A stretch of DNA of 64,000 bases from VRUE01 sp036276735 (GTDB lineage Bacteria; Actinomycetota; Thermoleophilia; Solirubrobacterales; 70-9): assembly GCA_036276735.1 (NCBI GenBank), contig DASUOH010000043.1, positions 16,537-80,536 on the forward strand. The letters run 5' to 3'. The notes under the pieces were generated by a model, which was given only the letters and a program-made list of their open reading frames with translations, searched no databases and was not told where the DNA came from. The position numbers and the translations under genes are program-made. Every line of letters begins with the position of its first letter. Positions within the stretch are counted from its first letter, which is position 1. Positions 36,500-45,042 of the stretch are shown here, one piece after another.

Positions 36500-36610
36500 C
36501 GGTCCCTCGCTTGCGTAGCTACGCGTTGGAAACAGTATGCGCCGTCGACCGGCGGCAAAACTCGAACGGGGAAACGCGCTGTCTCATCCGATCGGCGAGA
36601 TAGCTTGTCG

Positions 36611-37051
36611 ATGATGCCGAGGGACGCCTCTGTCGACGCCCTGCTGGCCCAGCGCCGGCGGCTCTCAAGTCGGATTGAGGAGCACCTCGAAGAGCGCGAG
36701 GCGCTGATGGTGATCATCGCCGGCATAAATGACCAGCTGGCTCGTGACGAGCATATGCTGGCCGAGGTGGAGTCCCTGCTGGGCACCGAGACCCAGCTGC
36801 GCCTTGAGCAGGCCGACTTGCGCCTACGTGGCCGTCGCTTGGAGGAAGTCGCCACTCAGGTTCTGGCCGAGGAGGTTGGTCGGGAAGCGGAGGTGCATTA
36901 CCGTGATTGGTTCGCGTTGCTTCGGGCTCGCGGCTATTTGATCGGCGGAAAGGAGCCAATCAACACCTTTCTCGCACAGATCAACCGCTCCGAAGCGGTC
37001 GAGCCGATTGGTAGGCGCAGCGGCCGCTACCGCCTTACCCGCGTCGCATAG
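36611..37051 (+). CDS. Coiled-coil protein with HARE-like winged helix
   Basis: 146 residues from ATG 36611 (a second ATG follows at once). Residues 1-95 form a long coiled coil (LSSRIEEHLEEREALMVIIA; LLGTETQLRLEQADLRLRGR). The end HYRDWFALLRARGYLIGGKE, PINTFLAQINRSEAVEPIG and RRSGRYRLTRVA resembles HARE-HTH-type winged helices that occur in restriction and DNA-modification proteins. It diverges from the zinc-ribbon/TIR/kinase-like operon and may regulate it or bind modified DNA. The family call is from pattern only. Confidence 0.6.
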   Translation: MMPRDASVDALLAQRRRLSSRIEEHLEEREALMVIIAGINDQLARDEHMLAEVESLLGTETQLRLEQADLRLRGRRLEEVATQVLAEEVGREAEVHYRDWFALLRARGYLIGGKEPINTFLAQINRSEAVEPIGRRSGRYRLTRVA

Positions 37052-37222
37052 GGCCGGTCCCCGTTATGGGTCTATCGCTGAGGAGTGACCACCTCGGCCG
37101 GGCTGGAGGTGACTTTGCGGGCTCGCCAGAGAGTGTGAACACCGGGAGAAAGGCAAGCGTGCCGAGCCGGCGCATCTCCTGATCCCGTGCCGAAGGTCGG
37201 CTTCTGCCAGTAGTCGCGGGAT

Positions 37223-38593
37223 CTAGGTACCTGGCTCCAGCCGGCTGCGTATCTCTTCGATCCAGTCACCCTCGCCCTCTTCGGCGGTCCCCGCAAGGAT
37301 GCCCAGGTTCTTGGCAGTCGTCTCCCGCTCCCAGCTTTGCGGCTGCAGCAACTCGATTCTCCCCAGGGCCTTCTCGGCCAGCTCCCGGTCACCTCCGATC
37401 ACCGCCAGCTCCAGAACCGTCGCCACGTCCCAGTAGTCGCTAGAGGAGAGGCCGCCACGGCGCCCGATCGCGAAAAGGACAACGGGCTGAAGTTCGGCGA
37501 CCAGCTCTCGATCCTCCTCCGTTCCCCGCCGCAGGAGTAGGGTGAGGAGGTTGACCCCCGGATAGTAGTCGCGGGGATCAGCATCGAATCCCTTCCCGTA
37601 CTCCGCGATCGCTGCGTCCAAGGCGGCGCTGGCGCGGCCGCTCTCACCGGCTTTCTCGGCCTCCTCCCAGGTGTCCTTATAGATCCTCCCGAGCAGGCCG
37701 TTGGTCTCGGGCGAAGGACCGTATTCATCCACCAGCTGTCGGAGGATGCGGAGGGCCCGCTCGCGGTCTCCCTCTGCGTTGCGGCGGTTGAGGGCAAGAG
37801 CTAGTTGCTCCCGAACCGTCGGCACTTGGCCCAGCTCGGTGGGCATCTTCTCGACGCAGCGGACCATCTCGCCCCAGGCCGAGGCGTCGCGATAGGCGAG
37901 CAGCAGGTCGAGGGGAAGCTCCTGCGAAGCAGCGGCGAAGTCGCCGACCTGCTCCTCGATCTCGCGCAGGACCGGCACCCTCTCCTCGTTCGACAGCACG
38001 CGGGAGTCGCGGATCTTCTCCGTCATCGCCGAGACTTGGCGCACGCGGTCCCGAAATGCCTCGGTGACCTCGTGGGGGAGGGAGATTCCGGGGTAGCCCT
38101 CGAGGAGCTGGAACAGGGGACTGTCCACCGTTTCGCTCTCCTGTGCCTCTGCCAGACGCTCGCCGAGGGTCTTCCGCAGACTCTCGGCCTCCTCGTCTGA
38201 GAGCTCTCCGCCTTCGCCCAACTCGTATGGGACTGCCCTGATGGGAGCGACGTCGAACGGCAGCTGACTGGTCTTGGCGTAGATCAGGATCGTTGACCGG
38301 GGCCGCGCCGCGTGTCGAATCCCCAGCTCGTAGAAGACGTTGGCGTTGGCCAGAGTCAGGTCGGCGATGACGATCTCGGCGAGGAGCAGGCGCTCGTACA
38401 TCGGCTTGTGGATGATCCCGCCGAGGGTCTCCTCGTCGGCCCGGATCACGTCCAATTCCGCCCCTTCGGTCGCGGGCTTGATGCAGCGTTCGTAGACCCC
38501 GTCGAAATCGATCTCGAAGCGGTGGCTTGGGTCTGGCTTCGACCCGAAGGGCATCGCCACGAACAGGAGCTTCTTGAGTCCGCCCTCTTCCAT
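37223..38593 (-). CDS. TPR protein with N-terminal nucleoside-deoxyribosyltransferase/TIR-like fold (TRAFs-binding type)
   Basis: 456 residues from ATG 38591-38593. Residues 1-130 contain LLFVAMPFGSKPDPSHRFEI, IIHKPMYERLLLAEIVIADL and TLANANVFYELGIRHAARP, the signature of NDT/TIR-like Rossmannoid domains seen in bacterial conflict proteins. Residues about 190-456 are helical repeats (ALALNRRNAEGDRERALRIL; NGLLGRIYKDTWEEAEKAGE) like DUF4071/TRAFs-binding TPR proteins. It starts two bases after the stop of a TIR gene, so the two act together. A defence or signalling role is inferred. Confidence 0.7.
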   Translation of the reverse strand: MEEGGLKKLLFVAMPFGSKPDPSHRFEIDFDGVYERCIKPATEGAELDVIRADEETLGGIIHKPMYERLLLAEIVIADLTLANANVFYELGIRHAARPRSTILIYAKTSQLPFDVAPIRAVPYELGEGGELSDEEAESLRKTLGERLAEAQESETVDSPLFQLLEGYPGISLPHEVTEAFRDRVRQVSAMTEKIRDSRVLSNEERVPVLREIEEQVGDFAAASQELPLDLLLAYRDASAWGEMVRCVEKMPTELGQVPTVREQLALALNRRNAEGDRERALRILRQLVDEYGPSPETNGLLGRIYKDTWEEAEKAGESGRASAALDAAIAEYGKGFDADPRDYYPGVNLLTLLLRRGTEEDRELVAELQPVVLFAIGRRGGLSSSDYWDVATVLELAVIGGDRELAEKALGRIELLQPQSWERETTAKNLGILAGTAEEGEGDWIEEIRSRLEPGT

Positions 38594-38595
38594 GC

Positions 38596-39186
38596 TCACC
38601 CGCAGGGAGCGTTGCGCATTCGGCGTGGCCGTGAGTTGTCGATCAACTTCGCGCGGGTGATGCGCTCGAGAAAAGCAAGCTCGATGAAGTCCGCAAGCCT
38701 TTCGGCCGAATTCGGGTACTTCCACCAGCGGGCGTAACCGTCGTCTCCGTCGAGGTTGTCCGCAACGCGAGCCGGCAGTTGCCGCGCTGGGTAGGTGCTG
38801 GCAGACGGTAGCGTGATCGCCATCAGCCCGTTGCGACGGTTCTTCTTGTCGTTGCGGAGGCTTGAGTACACCTCCCAGTCAACGTAGCGCCGCGCCCAAG
38901 TGCAGCGCCCGAGTAGGACAATGGTGACCGAGGAATCGGTCAGGTACTCCTCGCGAATGCTGTCCATGACGTAGTCGGTGTTGGCGCTGTCGATGAAGTC
39001 ATCCTCATCGCTCACCCCGATCACTCTGGGAATGAAGACGTGTCCGAAGTCCTCGAGGAAAGTGACGACCTCCGCCGCGTCCTGGGCGTGGTATGAGAGA
39101 AAGCACTTGTGACGAGCAGGGTCGTCGCTCTTCAGCTGGGCGGATGCTGCCGCGAGCAGAAGCCGGGTCTGGGTTGCCGAGTCCAT
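38596..39186 (-). CDS. TIR-like domain protein paired with the TPR protein
   Basis: 196 residues. TIR-like motifs: HKCFLSYHAQDAAEVVTFLE, MDSIREEYLTDSSVTIVLLG, RCTWARRYVDWEVYSSLRND and NGLMAITLPSA. The Glu in YVDWEV aligns with the WVNKEI Glu of the other TIR-like protein in this island. An acidic insertion (VSDEDDFIDSANTD) differs from it. It is immediately upstream of the TPR gene on the same strand. Confidence 0.75.
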   Translation of the reverse strand: MDSATQTRLLLAAASAQLKSDDPARHKCFLSYHAQDAAEVVTFLEDFGHVFIPRVIGVSDEDDFIDSANTDYVMDSIREEYLTDSSVTIVLLGRCTWARRYVDWEVYSSLRNDKKNRRNGLMAITLPSASTYPARQLPARVADNLDGDDGYARWWKYPNSAERLADFIELAFLERITRAKLIDNSRPRRMRNAPCG

Positions 39187-39435
39187 CTCGTCTCAAATCT
39201 AAGGAGTCAGCCGCCTGGCTGCGAACTAGCAGAGTGGAGTCAAGCGCAGATCGAGCGGTCGGGCTCGCCAAGAATCAGCTGACTACATTCGGTGAGGGAA
39301 GTTGCGGCTGACGGCAGCAGACGAAATAGCCGTAGAGGTCTCATCGCGGTCGCATCGTTCTGGCAAACCGCCCCACCAAGCCACCGCCACCCGTCCTTTC
39401 AACCCGAGGGAGATTGGCTATCTAGAGCGATCCTG

Positions 39436-39636
39436 TCAGGAGGCGGGCTGATCGCCTCGTGATTGACGAAGACGCCGCCGTCCATAAATGACGATCCCAG
39501 CCAGAACTACAAGCCCCCAGAGAATCGAGGCCCAGATACCTACGGCTCCTCCCAGAAAGCCCGCGATAACGACCGCCGCCAAGGGGCCGGCATAGGCCCC
39601 AAATAGAAGAAGGGCTCGCCGGAGAAGCCTGCCCAC
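39436..39636 (-). CDS. Small two-helix membrane protein
   Basis: 66 residues, GTG start two bases after the VapC stop. Two hydrophobic helices (LLFGAYAGPLAAVVIAGFLG; VGIWASILWGLVVLAGIVIY) are followed by a basic tail. No family recognised. Spacing suggests it is carried by the transcript of the vapBC pair upstream. Confidence 0.45.
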   Translation of the reverse strand: MGRLLRRALLLFGAYAGPLAAVVIAGFLGGAVGIWASILWGLVVLAGIVIYGRRRLRQSRGDQPAS

Positions 39637-39638
39637 GG

Positions 39639-40040
39639 TTAGCTTGCGAGGAACTCAGCCGGTGAGAAGACGGGGATCTCGTCGGCGAGGTCCAGCAGGT
39701 CGCTGTCACCCGAGACGAGAGCGGCGCTCTGGCTATGGGCTAGAGCGATCAGGTAGTCATCATCGGGATCTGTGCAGCGGATAGGCGGTGGGGTCTCAGG
39801 GTCAGCCGCCAGTTGGGCATCGCGGCGCAGAAGATCCAAATAGGCGGCGACGCCGTCGAGGTCGACGTAGCGCCGGAACTTCTCGCGCCGCAGAACCGTG
39901 TCCAGCTCGTCAAGTAGCTGTGGCGAAACGATCAGCTCGAAGCTGCCGGCGCGTGCGGAGAGCAGCAGCTCCGCCGGCCTACCAGTCGGCGTGATCAGCG
40001 CGGAGACGAGGACGCCCGGGTCAAGGACCGCCCTCGCCAC
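39639..40040 (-). CDS. PIN-domain toxin (putative toxin-antitoxin toxin component)
   Basis: 133 residues from GTG 40038-40040; the start overlaps the antitoxin end by 20 bases. PIN features: RAVLDPGVLVSALITPTGRP (first Asp), SPQLLDELDTVLRREKF (Glu), CTDPDDDYLIALAHSQSA and LVSGDSDLLDL (other Asp residues). It belongs to the PF13470-like PIN group and should be a ribonuclease. Confidence 0.85.
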   Translation of the reverse strand: MARAVLDPGVLVSALITPTGRPAELLLSARAGSFELIVSPQLLDELDTVLRREKFRRYVDLDGVAAYLDLLRRDAQLAADPETPPPIRCTDPDDDYLIALAHSQSAALVSGDSDLLDLADEIPVFSPAEFLAS

Positions 40041-40269
40041 GCCTCTCCCTGCGCATCGCTCGGAGCTCGTCCCTGGCAAGCTCGAGACCCTCGTCTTCGG
40101 AAGCGGGCGTCACTTTGGCCCAGATCTCGGCTAGATCATCGACGCCCAGGTCGCGGCGCAGCGATTCCTCGATCACCTGAGAATCGCGTTGGCCCGTTCG
40201 CGCAGCCTTGATCTTGACGGCGCGGAAGACGTCCTCATCGAGGGTGACGGTCGTACGTGCTTTCGACAT
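40021..40269 (-). CDS. Ribbon-helix-helix antitoxin
   Basis: 82 residues. The N-terminal strand SKARTTVTLDEDVFRAVKIK and helix RDSQVIEESLRRDLGVDDL form an RHH domain; the acidic/basic C-terminus (TPASEDEGLELARDELRAM) should contact the toxin. It precedes and overlaps the PIN gene. A perfect 12-bp palindrome lies just upstream. Confidence 0.85.
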   Translation of the reverse strand: MSKARTTVTLDEDVFRAVKIKAARTGQRDSQVIEESLRRDLGVDDLAEIWAKVTPASEDEGLELARDELRAMRRERRGEGGP

Positions 40270-40281
40270 AGCGGCATTATT

Positions 40282-40293
40282 GCATCATGATGC
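40282..40293. promoter_or_regulatory. GCATCATGATGC palindrome, probable antitoxin operator
   Basis: A perfect 12-bp palindrome centred about 18 bp upstream of the antitoxin ATG, in an AT-rich patch. It suits a homodimeric RHH repressor. Confidence 0.5.
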
Positions 40294-40470
40294 GCTCTAG
40301 GCGACCTCCCGTGATTCGCAGCGTGCGTACGGGTCGCATCCCGGTCACATCGTCGCCGCAATCCCGCTCTCCACGCGCGCGACCCCCGTCCTTTCAGAAC
40401 GGAGACCAAATACCGGACCTCGATGCGTCTACCGAGCAATGGGGCCGTCGTGGACTAATAGGATCGTCAG

Positions 40471-40680
40471 ATGTACTTCGGGCCGCTGGGATGGCCGCCA
40501 CTGCGCGTCTGGATTGGCGCTTTAGCTATGACGATCCTCTTCACCGGCTTGGCCGCCTTGGGGCTCGACATCACCATTCTCGTGATCGCCGCATTTGTCG
40601 CGGTCCTTGTCATCGCGGCGCCTCGGCGGGCCAAGGATCTGGGTGCTGAAGAAATGCGCGATTCGCGTCCTGACGAGTAA
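40471..40680 (+). CDS. Small two-helix membrane protein
   Basis: 69 residues, with AGGATCG about 6-12 bases before the ATG. Hydrophobic helices LRVWIGALAMTILFTGLAAL and LDITILVIAAFVAVLVIAAP precede a charged tail. It has no recognised family and may be a chance ORF, but composition and the ribosome-binding site favour a real gene. Confidence 0.45.
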   Translation: MYFGPLGWPPLRVWIGALAMTILFTGLAALGLDITILVIAAFVAVLVIAAPRRAKDLGAEEMRDSRPDE

Positions 40681-40693
40681 ACCTCAAGCTGCC

Positions 40694-42288
40694 CTATCGA
40701 CCCGTCGCCGCAGCGCCTTCCCGTGAGAACCGCTCGTGGACGAAGCGGACGATTGCGGCGCCCTCGCCGACCGCGGTGGCGCATCGCTTGGTCGAGCCGG
40801 CGCGGGCGTCGCCAGCTGCATAGACGCCGGGGACGCTGGTTTCGAGCAGGCCCTCGGCGCCCGCCTCGGGGCCGGTCAAGATGAATCCCTTCTCGTCGCG
40901 CGCCAGCACCTCGCCGAGCCAGTCGGTGCAGGGCGAAGCGCCGAGGAAGAGGAAGAGGAACGAGAAGGGCAGCCGCGTCCCGTCGGTGAGGGTCACTGCC
41001 TCGAGACGCCCGCTCTCCCCGTGCAACTCCGCCCTTCGCCGCCGCCGCGGACCGCCACTCCGTAGCGGTCGAGATCCTCGATCAGATAGTGGGACATCGT
41101 CTCGGCCAGGTCACGCCGACGATGGAGGAGGGTCACCAGCGCCCCGCCCCGAGCCAGCCAGATCGCCGCCTGGGCCGCCGAGTTGCCGCCGCCGATTACG
41201 CCGACGCGCTGGCCGCCGCAGAGCTGCGCCTCGGGCGGGCCGGCCGCATAGAAGACGCTGATGCCCTCGTAGTCCTCCAGACCCTCCACCGGCAGGCGCC
41301 GGTATTCGGCCCCGGTGGACAGCAGCACCGCCCGGGCCGCGATCTCGTTGCCCTCCTCTAGCTTGACCACATGCCGGTCGCCGCCCGGCTCGAGCGCCGC
41401 CGCACGGTAGGGCGTAGCGGTACGAGCGCCGAACTTGCGCGCCTGCGTGATCGCTCTGCTGGTCAGCTCGGCGCCGCTGATGCCCGCCGGGAAGCCGAGG
41501 TAGTTCTCGATCCGCCGTGACGCACCAGCTTGGCCGCCGAGCACGGCGCTCTCGATCACCAGCGTCTCGAGTCCCTCCGAGGCGCCGTAGACGGCGGCGC
41601 CCAGGCCGGCCGGCCCTCCGCCGACCACGAGCAGGTCGACCTCCTCGCGCGAGGAAAGCTCCAGTCCGATCCCCAGCGTCCGTGAGAGCTCGCCGTTGCT
41701 CGGACACCGCAGCTCGCCTCCACCGGGCAGCCGCACGAGCGGCATCTCGGCCGGGTCGAGGCCCGCCAGCAGCGCCGCCGCCTCCTCGCTCTCGCCGGGG
41801 TTGCGCCACGAGTGGGGGAGCCGCAGGGTCCTTGCGAAGTCGAGCAGGCGGCGCGTCTCCCGCGACTCGCGCGGACCGATGATCTCCACCCCGACCCCCT
41901 CGCGCTGCTGCAGCAGCTCACGCCGCTGGACGAAGGCGGTCAGCAGCAGGTCCGAAAGCGAGCCGTCCTCGAAGAGAAGTTCCCTGAGGGTGAAGCGGTC
42001 GACCGCGATGTAGCGCATCGGCTCGGTCACCACCGCCGTCAGGAAGACCGTCTGCCCGGAGAGCAGGTTGATCTCCCCGATGAAGCCCGAGGCGCCGTGG
42101 CGGACGATCTCGCGGCCAGTTCCGTCGAGCACCGCGGCCTCGCCCTCGAGGATCGCGATGAACGGGTAGGTCTCGTCGCCAATCTCGAACAGCGCCTCGC
42201 CGACCGCCGCGGTCCGCTCCTCGCCATGCTGAGCCAGCGTTTCCAGCTGGGAAGCCGATAGGACTCGACTGACTGGCGAGTGAGCCAT
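40694..42288 (-). pseudogene. Cyclic-nucleotide-binding thioredoxin-reductase-like FAD oxidoreductase, frameshifted
   Basis: Two fragments in different frames (42288-40993 and about 41040-40694) together form one protein of about 530 residues. Residues 1-115 are a cNMP-binding domain (GDETYPFIAILEGEAAVLDG; GASGFIGEINLLSGQTVF). A thioredoxin-like linker and an FAD domain follow: VDLLVVGGGPAGLGAAVYGA, GGQAGASRRIENYLGFPAG and NAD site QRVGVIGGGNSAAQAAIWLA. The second fragment supplies SVPGVYAAGDARAGSTKRCA. The redox CxxC of thioredoxin reductase is not present (FYAAGPPEAQLC lies there). One base appears missing within about 41036-41045; a sequencing error cannot be excluded. Confidence 0.75.
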
Positions 42289-42372
42289 GGGAGAAGCTGA
42301 GCCTAGAGGGTCCCCGCCGCCGGAATGAAGGCTGCCGGGATGAGCACCGCCCGCGCCCGTTCCGCGATCGCC

Positions 42373-42852
42373 TCATGAGCCCTCGGCGGCGACCCTGATA
42401 GCGGCGATGTCGATCTTCCGCATGCTCAACATCGCTCGCATCGCCCGCTCGGCCTTGGACTTGTCGGGGTCGGCGAACAGCTCTTCCATCCCAGTCGGGA
42501 CGACCTGCCAGGAGAGGCCGAAGCGGTCCTTGAGCCAGCCGCACGGACCGTCCTCGCCTCCACCCTCGCGCAGCTTGTCCCAGTAGTAGTCGACTTCCTC
42601 CTGGTTCTCGCATTCGATCGCGAAGGAGACGGCCTCGTCGAACTTGAAGTTGGGCCCGCCGTTGATGCCGAGGAAGCGCTGGCCTTCGAGCTCGAACTCG
42701 ACCGTCATCACCATGCCGGCATCGCGGGGCCCGGCCTCGGTGTAGTGAGTGACGTTGACGATCCGGCCGTCGTCGAAGACGGAGACGTAGAACTGCGCGG
42801 CCTCTTCGGCCTCGGTGTCGAACCAGAGGTTGGGGACGATCTTCTGCGGCAT
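42373..42852 (-). CDS. VOC-family (PhnB/3-demethylubiquinone-methyltransferase-like) protein
   Basis: 159 residues with the PF06983 pattern: KIVPNLWFDTEAEEAAQFYV, FLGINGGPNFKFDEAVSFAI, CGWLKDRFGLSWQVVP and ERAMRAMLSMRKIDIAAI. Such proteins are glyoxalase-fold dimers with unknown substrates, often stress- or resistance-linked. The gene diverges from the SRPBCC gene. Confidence 0.85.
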   Translation of the reverse strand: MPQKIVPNLWFDTEAEEAAQFYVSVFDDGRIVNVTHYTEAGPRDAGMVMTVEFELEGQRFLGINGGPNFKFDEAVSFAIECENQEEVDYYWDKLREGGGEDGPCGWLKDRFGLSWQVVPTGMEELFADPDKSKAERAMRAMLSMRKIDIAAIRVAAEGS

Positions 42853-42948
42853 GGCTTTCTCCTCCGTTGGGGGCCGGGGCCCAGCTGGTCTTGTCTCTAC
42901 CCAAAGAGACCGGCCCGAGCGCGGAAACTAATCGCATACCCTCAACGG

Positions 42949-43398
42949 ATGGCACGCTTAGGTGGAACGGCCAGCGCCGAGATCGAAGCGCCGCTCGACC
43001 GCGTCTGGGCTGAGGTCGAGGACGTGCTTGCCGCGCCGGAGTGGCAGGGCGGACTGGTCTCGATCACGCCGCTGGAGCACGACGCCGAGGGCCGGCCGAC
43101 GCTGGTCGAAAGCGAGAGCGACCTCAAGGTCCGGCACGTCACCACCCAGGTGCGCTTCAGCTACGACCCACCGACCCGGCTCTCCTGGGTGCAGGAGAAG
43201 GGAGACCTCAAGTCGGTTGAGGGCGCCTGGATCCTCGAGGATCTGGGCGACGGGCGGACGCGGGCCACCTACACGCTCGACGCCGACCCTGGGCGGGTGC
43301 TCGGCATGCTGATTCGCGGCCCGGTCGAGGGGGCCGCGAAAGCGGCTTTGGTCAACTCGCGGCCCGGAGAGCTGAAGAAGCGCGTCGAGGGCGTGTAG
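42949..43398 (+). CDS. SRPBCC (START-like) family protein
   Basis: 149 residues from ATG 42949. The helix-grip pattern is visible: GGTASAEIEAPLDRVWAEVE at the start, TTQVRFSYDPPTRLSWVQEK and DGRTRATYTLDADPGR in the centre, and a long C-terminal helix (AAKAALVNSRPGELKKRVEG). It probably binds a hydrophobic ligand. A longer frame upstream overlaps the VOC gene and is not used. Confidence 0.75.
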   Translation: MARLGGTASAEIEAPLDRVWAEVEDVLAAPEWQGGLVSITPLEHDAEGRPTLVESESDLKVRHVTTQVRFSYDPPTRLSWVQEKGDLKSVEGAWILEDLGDGRTRATYTLDADPGRVLGMLIRGPVEGAAKAALVNSRPGELKKRVEGV

Positions 43399-43423
43399 CA
43401 CTCCTGACGAGCGCGGCGCTCGA

Positions 43424-44113
43424 CTACTGCAGCTCGAAGACGACGCGAACCGTCGCGGTGACGGTCGAGCCGCCCGGCTTCGTCGGCGGGGCCGGAGCGG
43501 AGACCGCCTCCGGTGCTCGCCGAGTCGTGGGCTGGCTGGGCACGACTTCCGCGCCTTCTTCGATGCTGATCACCGGGCCGAGGATGGCGCCGGCACGGGT
43601 GGCGAGAGCCGCCGCCTTCGCCTTCGCCTGGTCGAATGCCGCGAGCAGGGTGTTGTTGTAGGCGACTTCCGGGTCGCCCGCGAAGAAGTTGGGACCCCGG
43701 CTACCGGTAGCGCCGGCCGCGATCGCCGCGCTGACCAGTTCGCCAGCCCGCTCGGGCTCGTGAAGGATCACCGTGACGCTCTCGCTGGCGCGGAAGAGGG
43801 GGCGCTCGCCGCGCCCCGAGACCTTGCGCACGGTGATCTGGCCGGTCGTCACGTCGCCCGGGCCGACGCCCGGAATCGTCTGCACGACCGCGATCACCGC
43901 CTGGAGCCGGATCGCGACGATCCGCAATGCCGCCGCTCGCGACCGACGTTCCTTGGTGACCGAGAACCCGAGGCTTGCGGTGTCGTTGGGGACTTCCTGA
44001 GTGGCCTCGCCGCGGACGACGATCGTCCGCTCCTGAGCGCCGGCGGCGCTCGGCACCAGGAGGGCGAGCGCCAAGCAGGCGATCAACGGAGTTTTTCGAA
44101 CGCGCGAGCTCAT
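43424..44113 (-). CDS. Exported SIMPL (DUF541) domain protein
   Basis: 229 residues from ATG 44111-44113, chosen because it gives the signal peptide KTPLIACLALALLVPSAAGA. The domain begins RTIVVRGEATQEVPNDTASL and contains the typical LRIVAIRLQAVIAVVQTIPG, RASESVTVILHEPERAGELV and FDQAKAKAAALATRAGAILG. SIMPL proteins form periplasmic or surface oligomers with unclear roles in envelope stress. The frame extending to 44203 has no support. Confidence 0.85.
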   Translation of the reverse strand: MSSRVRKTPLIACLALALLVPSAAGAQERTIVVRGEATQEVPNDTASLGFSVTKERRSRAAALRIVAIRLQAVIAVVQTIPGVGPGDVTTGQITVRKVSGRGERPLFRASESVTVILHEPERAGELVSAAIAAGATGSRGPNFFAGDPEVAYNNTLLAAFDQAKAKAAALATRAGAILGPVISIEEGAEVVPSQPTTRRAPEAVSAPAPPTKPGGSTVTATVRVVFELQ

Positions 44114-44216
44114 AAAGGCGGCCTCCCGAAGGCCATGACCGACTCTAAGCCGGCCCTCGGATAGCTCTGGATGACAGCGGCGCAGATCCCCGCCGTGCCG
44201 CATAATCGAGAGGCCC

Positions 44217-44289
44217 GGGCGGTTAGCTCAGTTGGGAGAGCACTTCCCTTACAAGGAAGGGGTCACTGGTTCGAGCCCAGTACCGCCCA
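44217..44289 (+). tRNA. tRNA-Val (TAC)
   Basis: 73 nt. Acceptor GGGCGGT/ACCGCCC, D-arm GCTC...GAGC, anticodon arm with loop CTTACAA (anticodon TAC) and T-arm CTGG-TTCGAGC-CCAG give a regular cloverleaf. CCA is not encoded. Confidence 0.95.
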
Positions 44290-44337
44290 CTCCAAACGCA
44301 AAGCGGACGACCTCGCCCTGACAACCAGGGCTAGGCG

Positions 44338-44763
44338 CTACGAATCGGCGGGGAGGACCGTGAAGGCGCCGCCTCGCAGCGGGGTCATCGCCCGGAAGGC
44401 GCGCTCGTCGAAGCTGGCGATCCGATCTGTCCCATGCCGGTCGGCCAGCACTGCAAGCGAGGCGTCGGCAAGGCCCAGCTCGAGGTCGCGGTAGCGACGC
44501 GCCAGGTCGCGGGCCAGTCCCAGCTCTTTGCGATCGAGACAATCGACGACGAAGGTTCCCGCAGCGAGGTCATCGAGGAAGGCGAGCTCGACGTCGACAC
44601 CGAGACGGGTGAGGATCAGGTAGTCAGCCTCGGCGACCGCCACCTGCGAGGTGACGAGCTGCCCTCGCTCGCTTTCGAACAGCGAGACGACCGCCTCATG
44701 CTCGGGGTCGTCGGCATCGGCCTGCGCGAAAAGCGTGCCGGCATCGACGATCAGCGTCATCAA
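44338..44763 (-). CDS. vapC: PIN-domain toxin (VapC family)
   Basis: 141 residues. Acidic positions: LIVDAGTLFAQADADDPEHE (Asp), QVAVAEADYLILTRLG (Glu), GLADASLAVLADRHG (Asp), IASFDERAF (Asp). The start overlaps the antitoxin stop by four bases. It stands directly after tRNA-Val, on the opposite strand. Confidence 0.88.
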   Translation of the reverse strand: MMTLIVDAGTLFAQADADDPEHEAVVSLFESERGQLVTSQVAVAEADYLILTRLGVDVELAFLDDLAAGTFVVDCLDRKELGLARDLARRYRDLELGLADASLAVLADRHGTDRIASFDERAFRAMTPLRGGAFTVLPADS

Positions 44764-44999
44764 GGGTGCCGGCCCCGCGCCTTGCGGTAGAGCTCGTCGG
44801 CATCCCAGCGCCGGTCCCCGCCGCGACCGCTTCGGCCTTTGCCCATGCTGCGGAAGGTCCGCGGTGGCGCCTCCGATAGGACCCGCTCCACGCCCTCTCG
44901 GATCAGTTCGGCCTGGCTGCGGCCGCTGGCCGTCGCCAACCGGCCAAGGCGCTCCGCCTGGGAGTCGTCGATGTAGACCGTGGTCTTGTGCACATACAT
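44760..44999 (-). CDS. CopG-like ribbon-helix-helix antitoxin
   Basis: 79 residues. MYVHKTTVYIDDSQAERLGR and SQAELIREGVERVLSEAPP define the RHH domain; the C-terminus RWDADELYRKARGRHP should bind the toxin. The start codon lies within a 28-bp palindrome shared with the divergent pair. Confidence 0.85.
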   Translation of the reverse strand: MYVHKTTVYIDDSQAERLGRLATASGRSQAELIREGVERVLSEAPPRTFRSMGKGRSGRGGDRRWDADELYRKARGRHP

Positions 45000-45018
45000 A
45001 TGGTACCAGCTATATGTG
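44991..45018. promoter_or_regulatory. 28-bp palindromic operator between two divergent toxin-antitoxin pairs
   Basis: The sequence is symmetric about 45004.5: TGGTACCA (45001-45008) is a perfect core, and CACATA (44991-44996) matches TATGTG (45013-45018); 11 of 14 positions pair. It covers the start codon of the minus-strand antitoxin and lies 25 bp before the start of the plus-strand antitoxin. Confidence 0.55.
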
Positions 45019-45042
45019 ACGTAGTGCTAGCATTTTGCAAGC

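Noticed and set aside
28868..39435. A direct repeat of the tRNA 3' end that would mark the right end of the first island
   Set aside because: I scanned the intergenic regions to 39.4 kb and saw no copy of the T-arm/acceptor sequence; the right border remains undefined.
39391..40397. CCCGTCCTTTCA occurring near 39391 and again near 40386 as a possible direct repeat or att site
   Set aside because: Only about 12 bp match, with no extension or associated recombinase.
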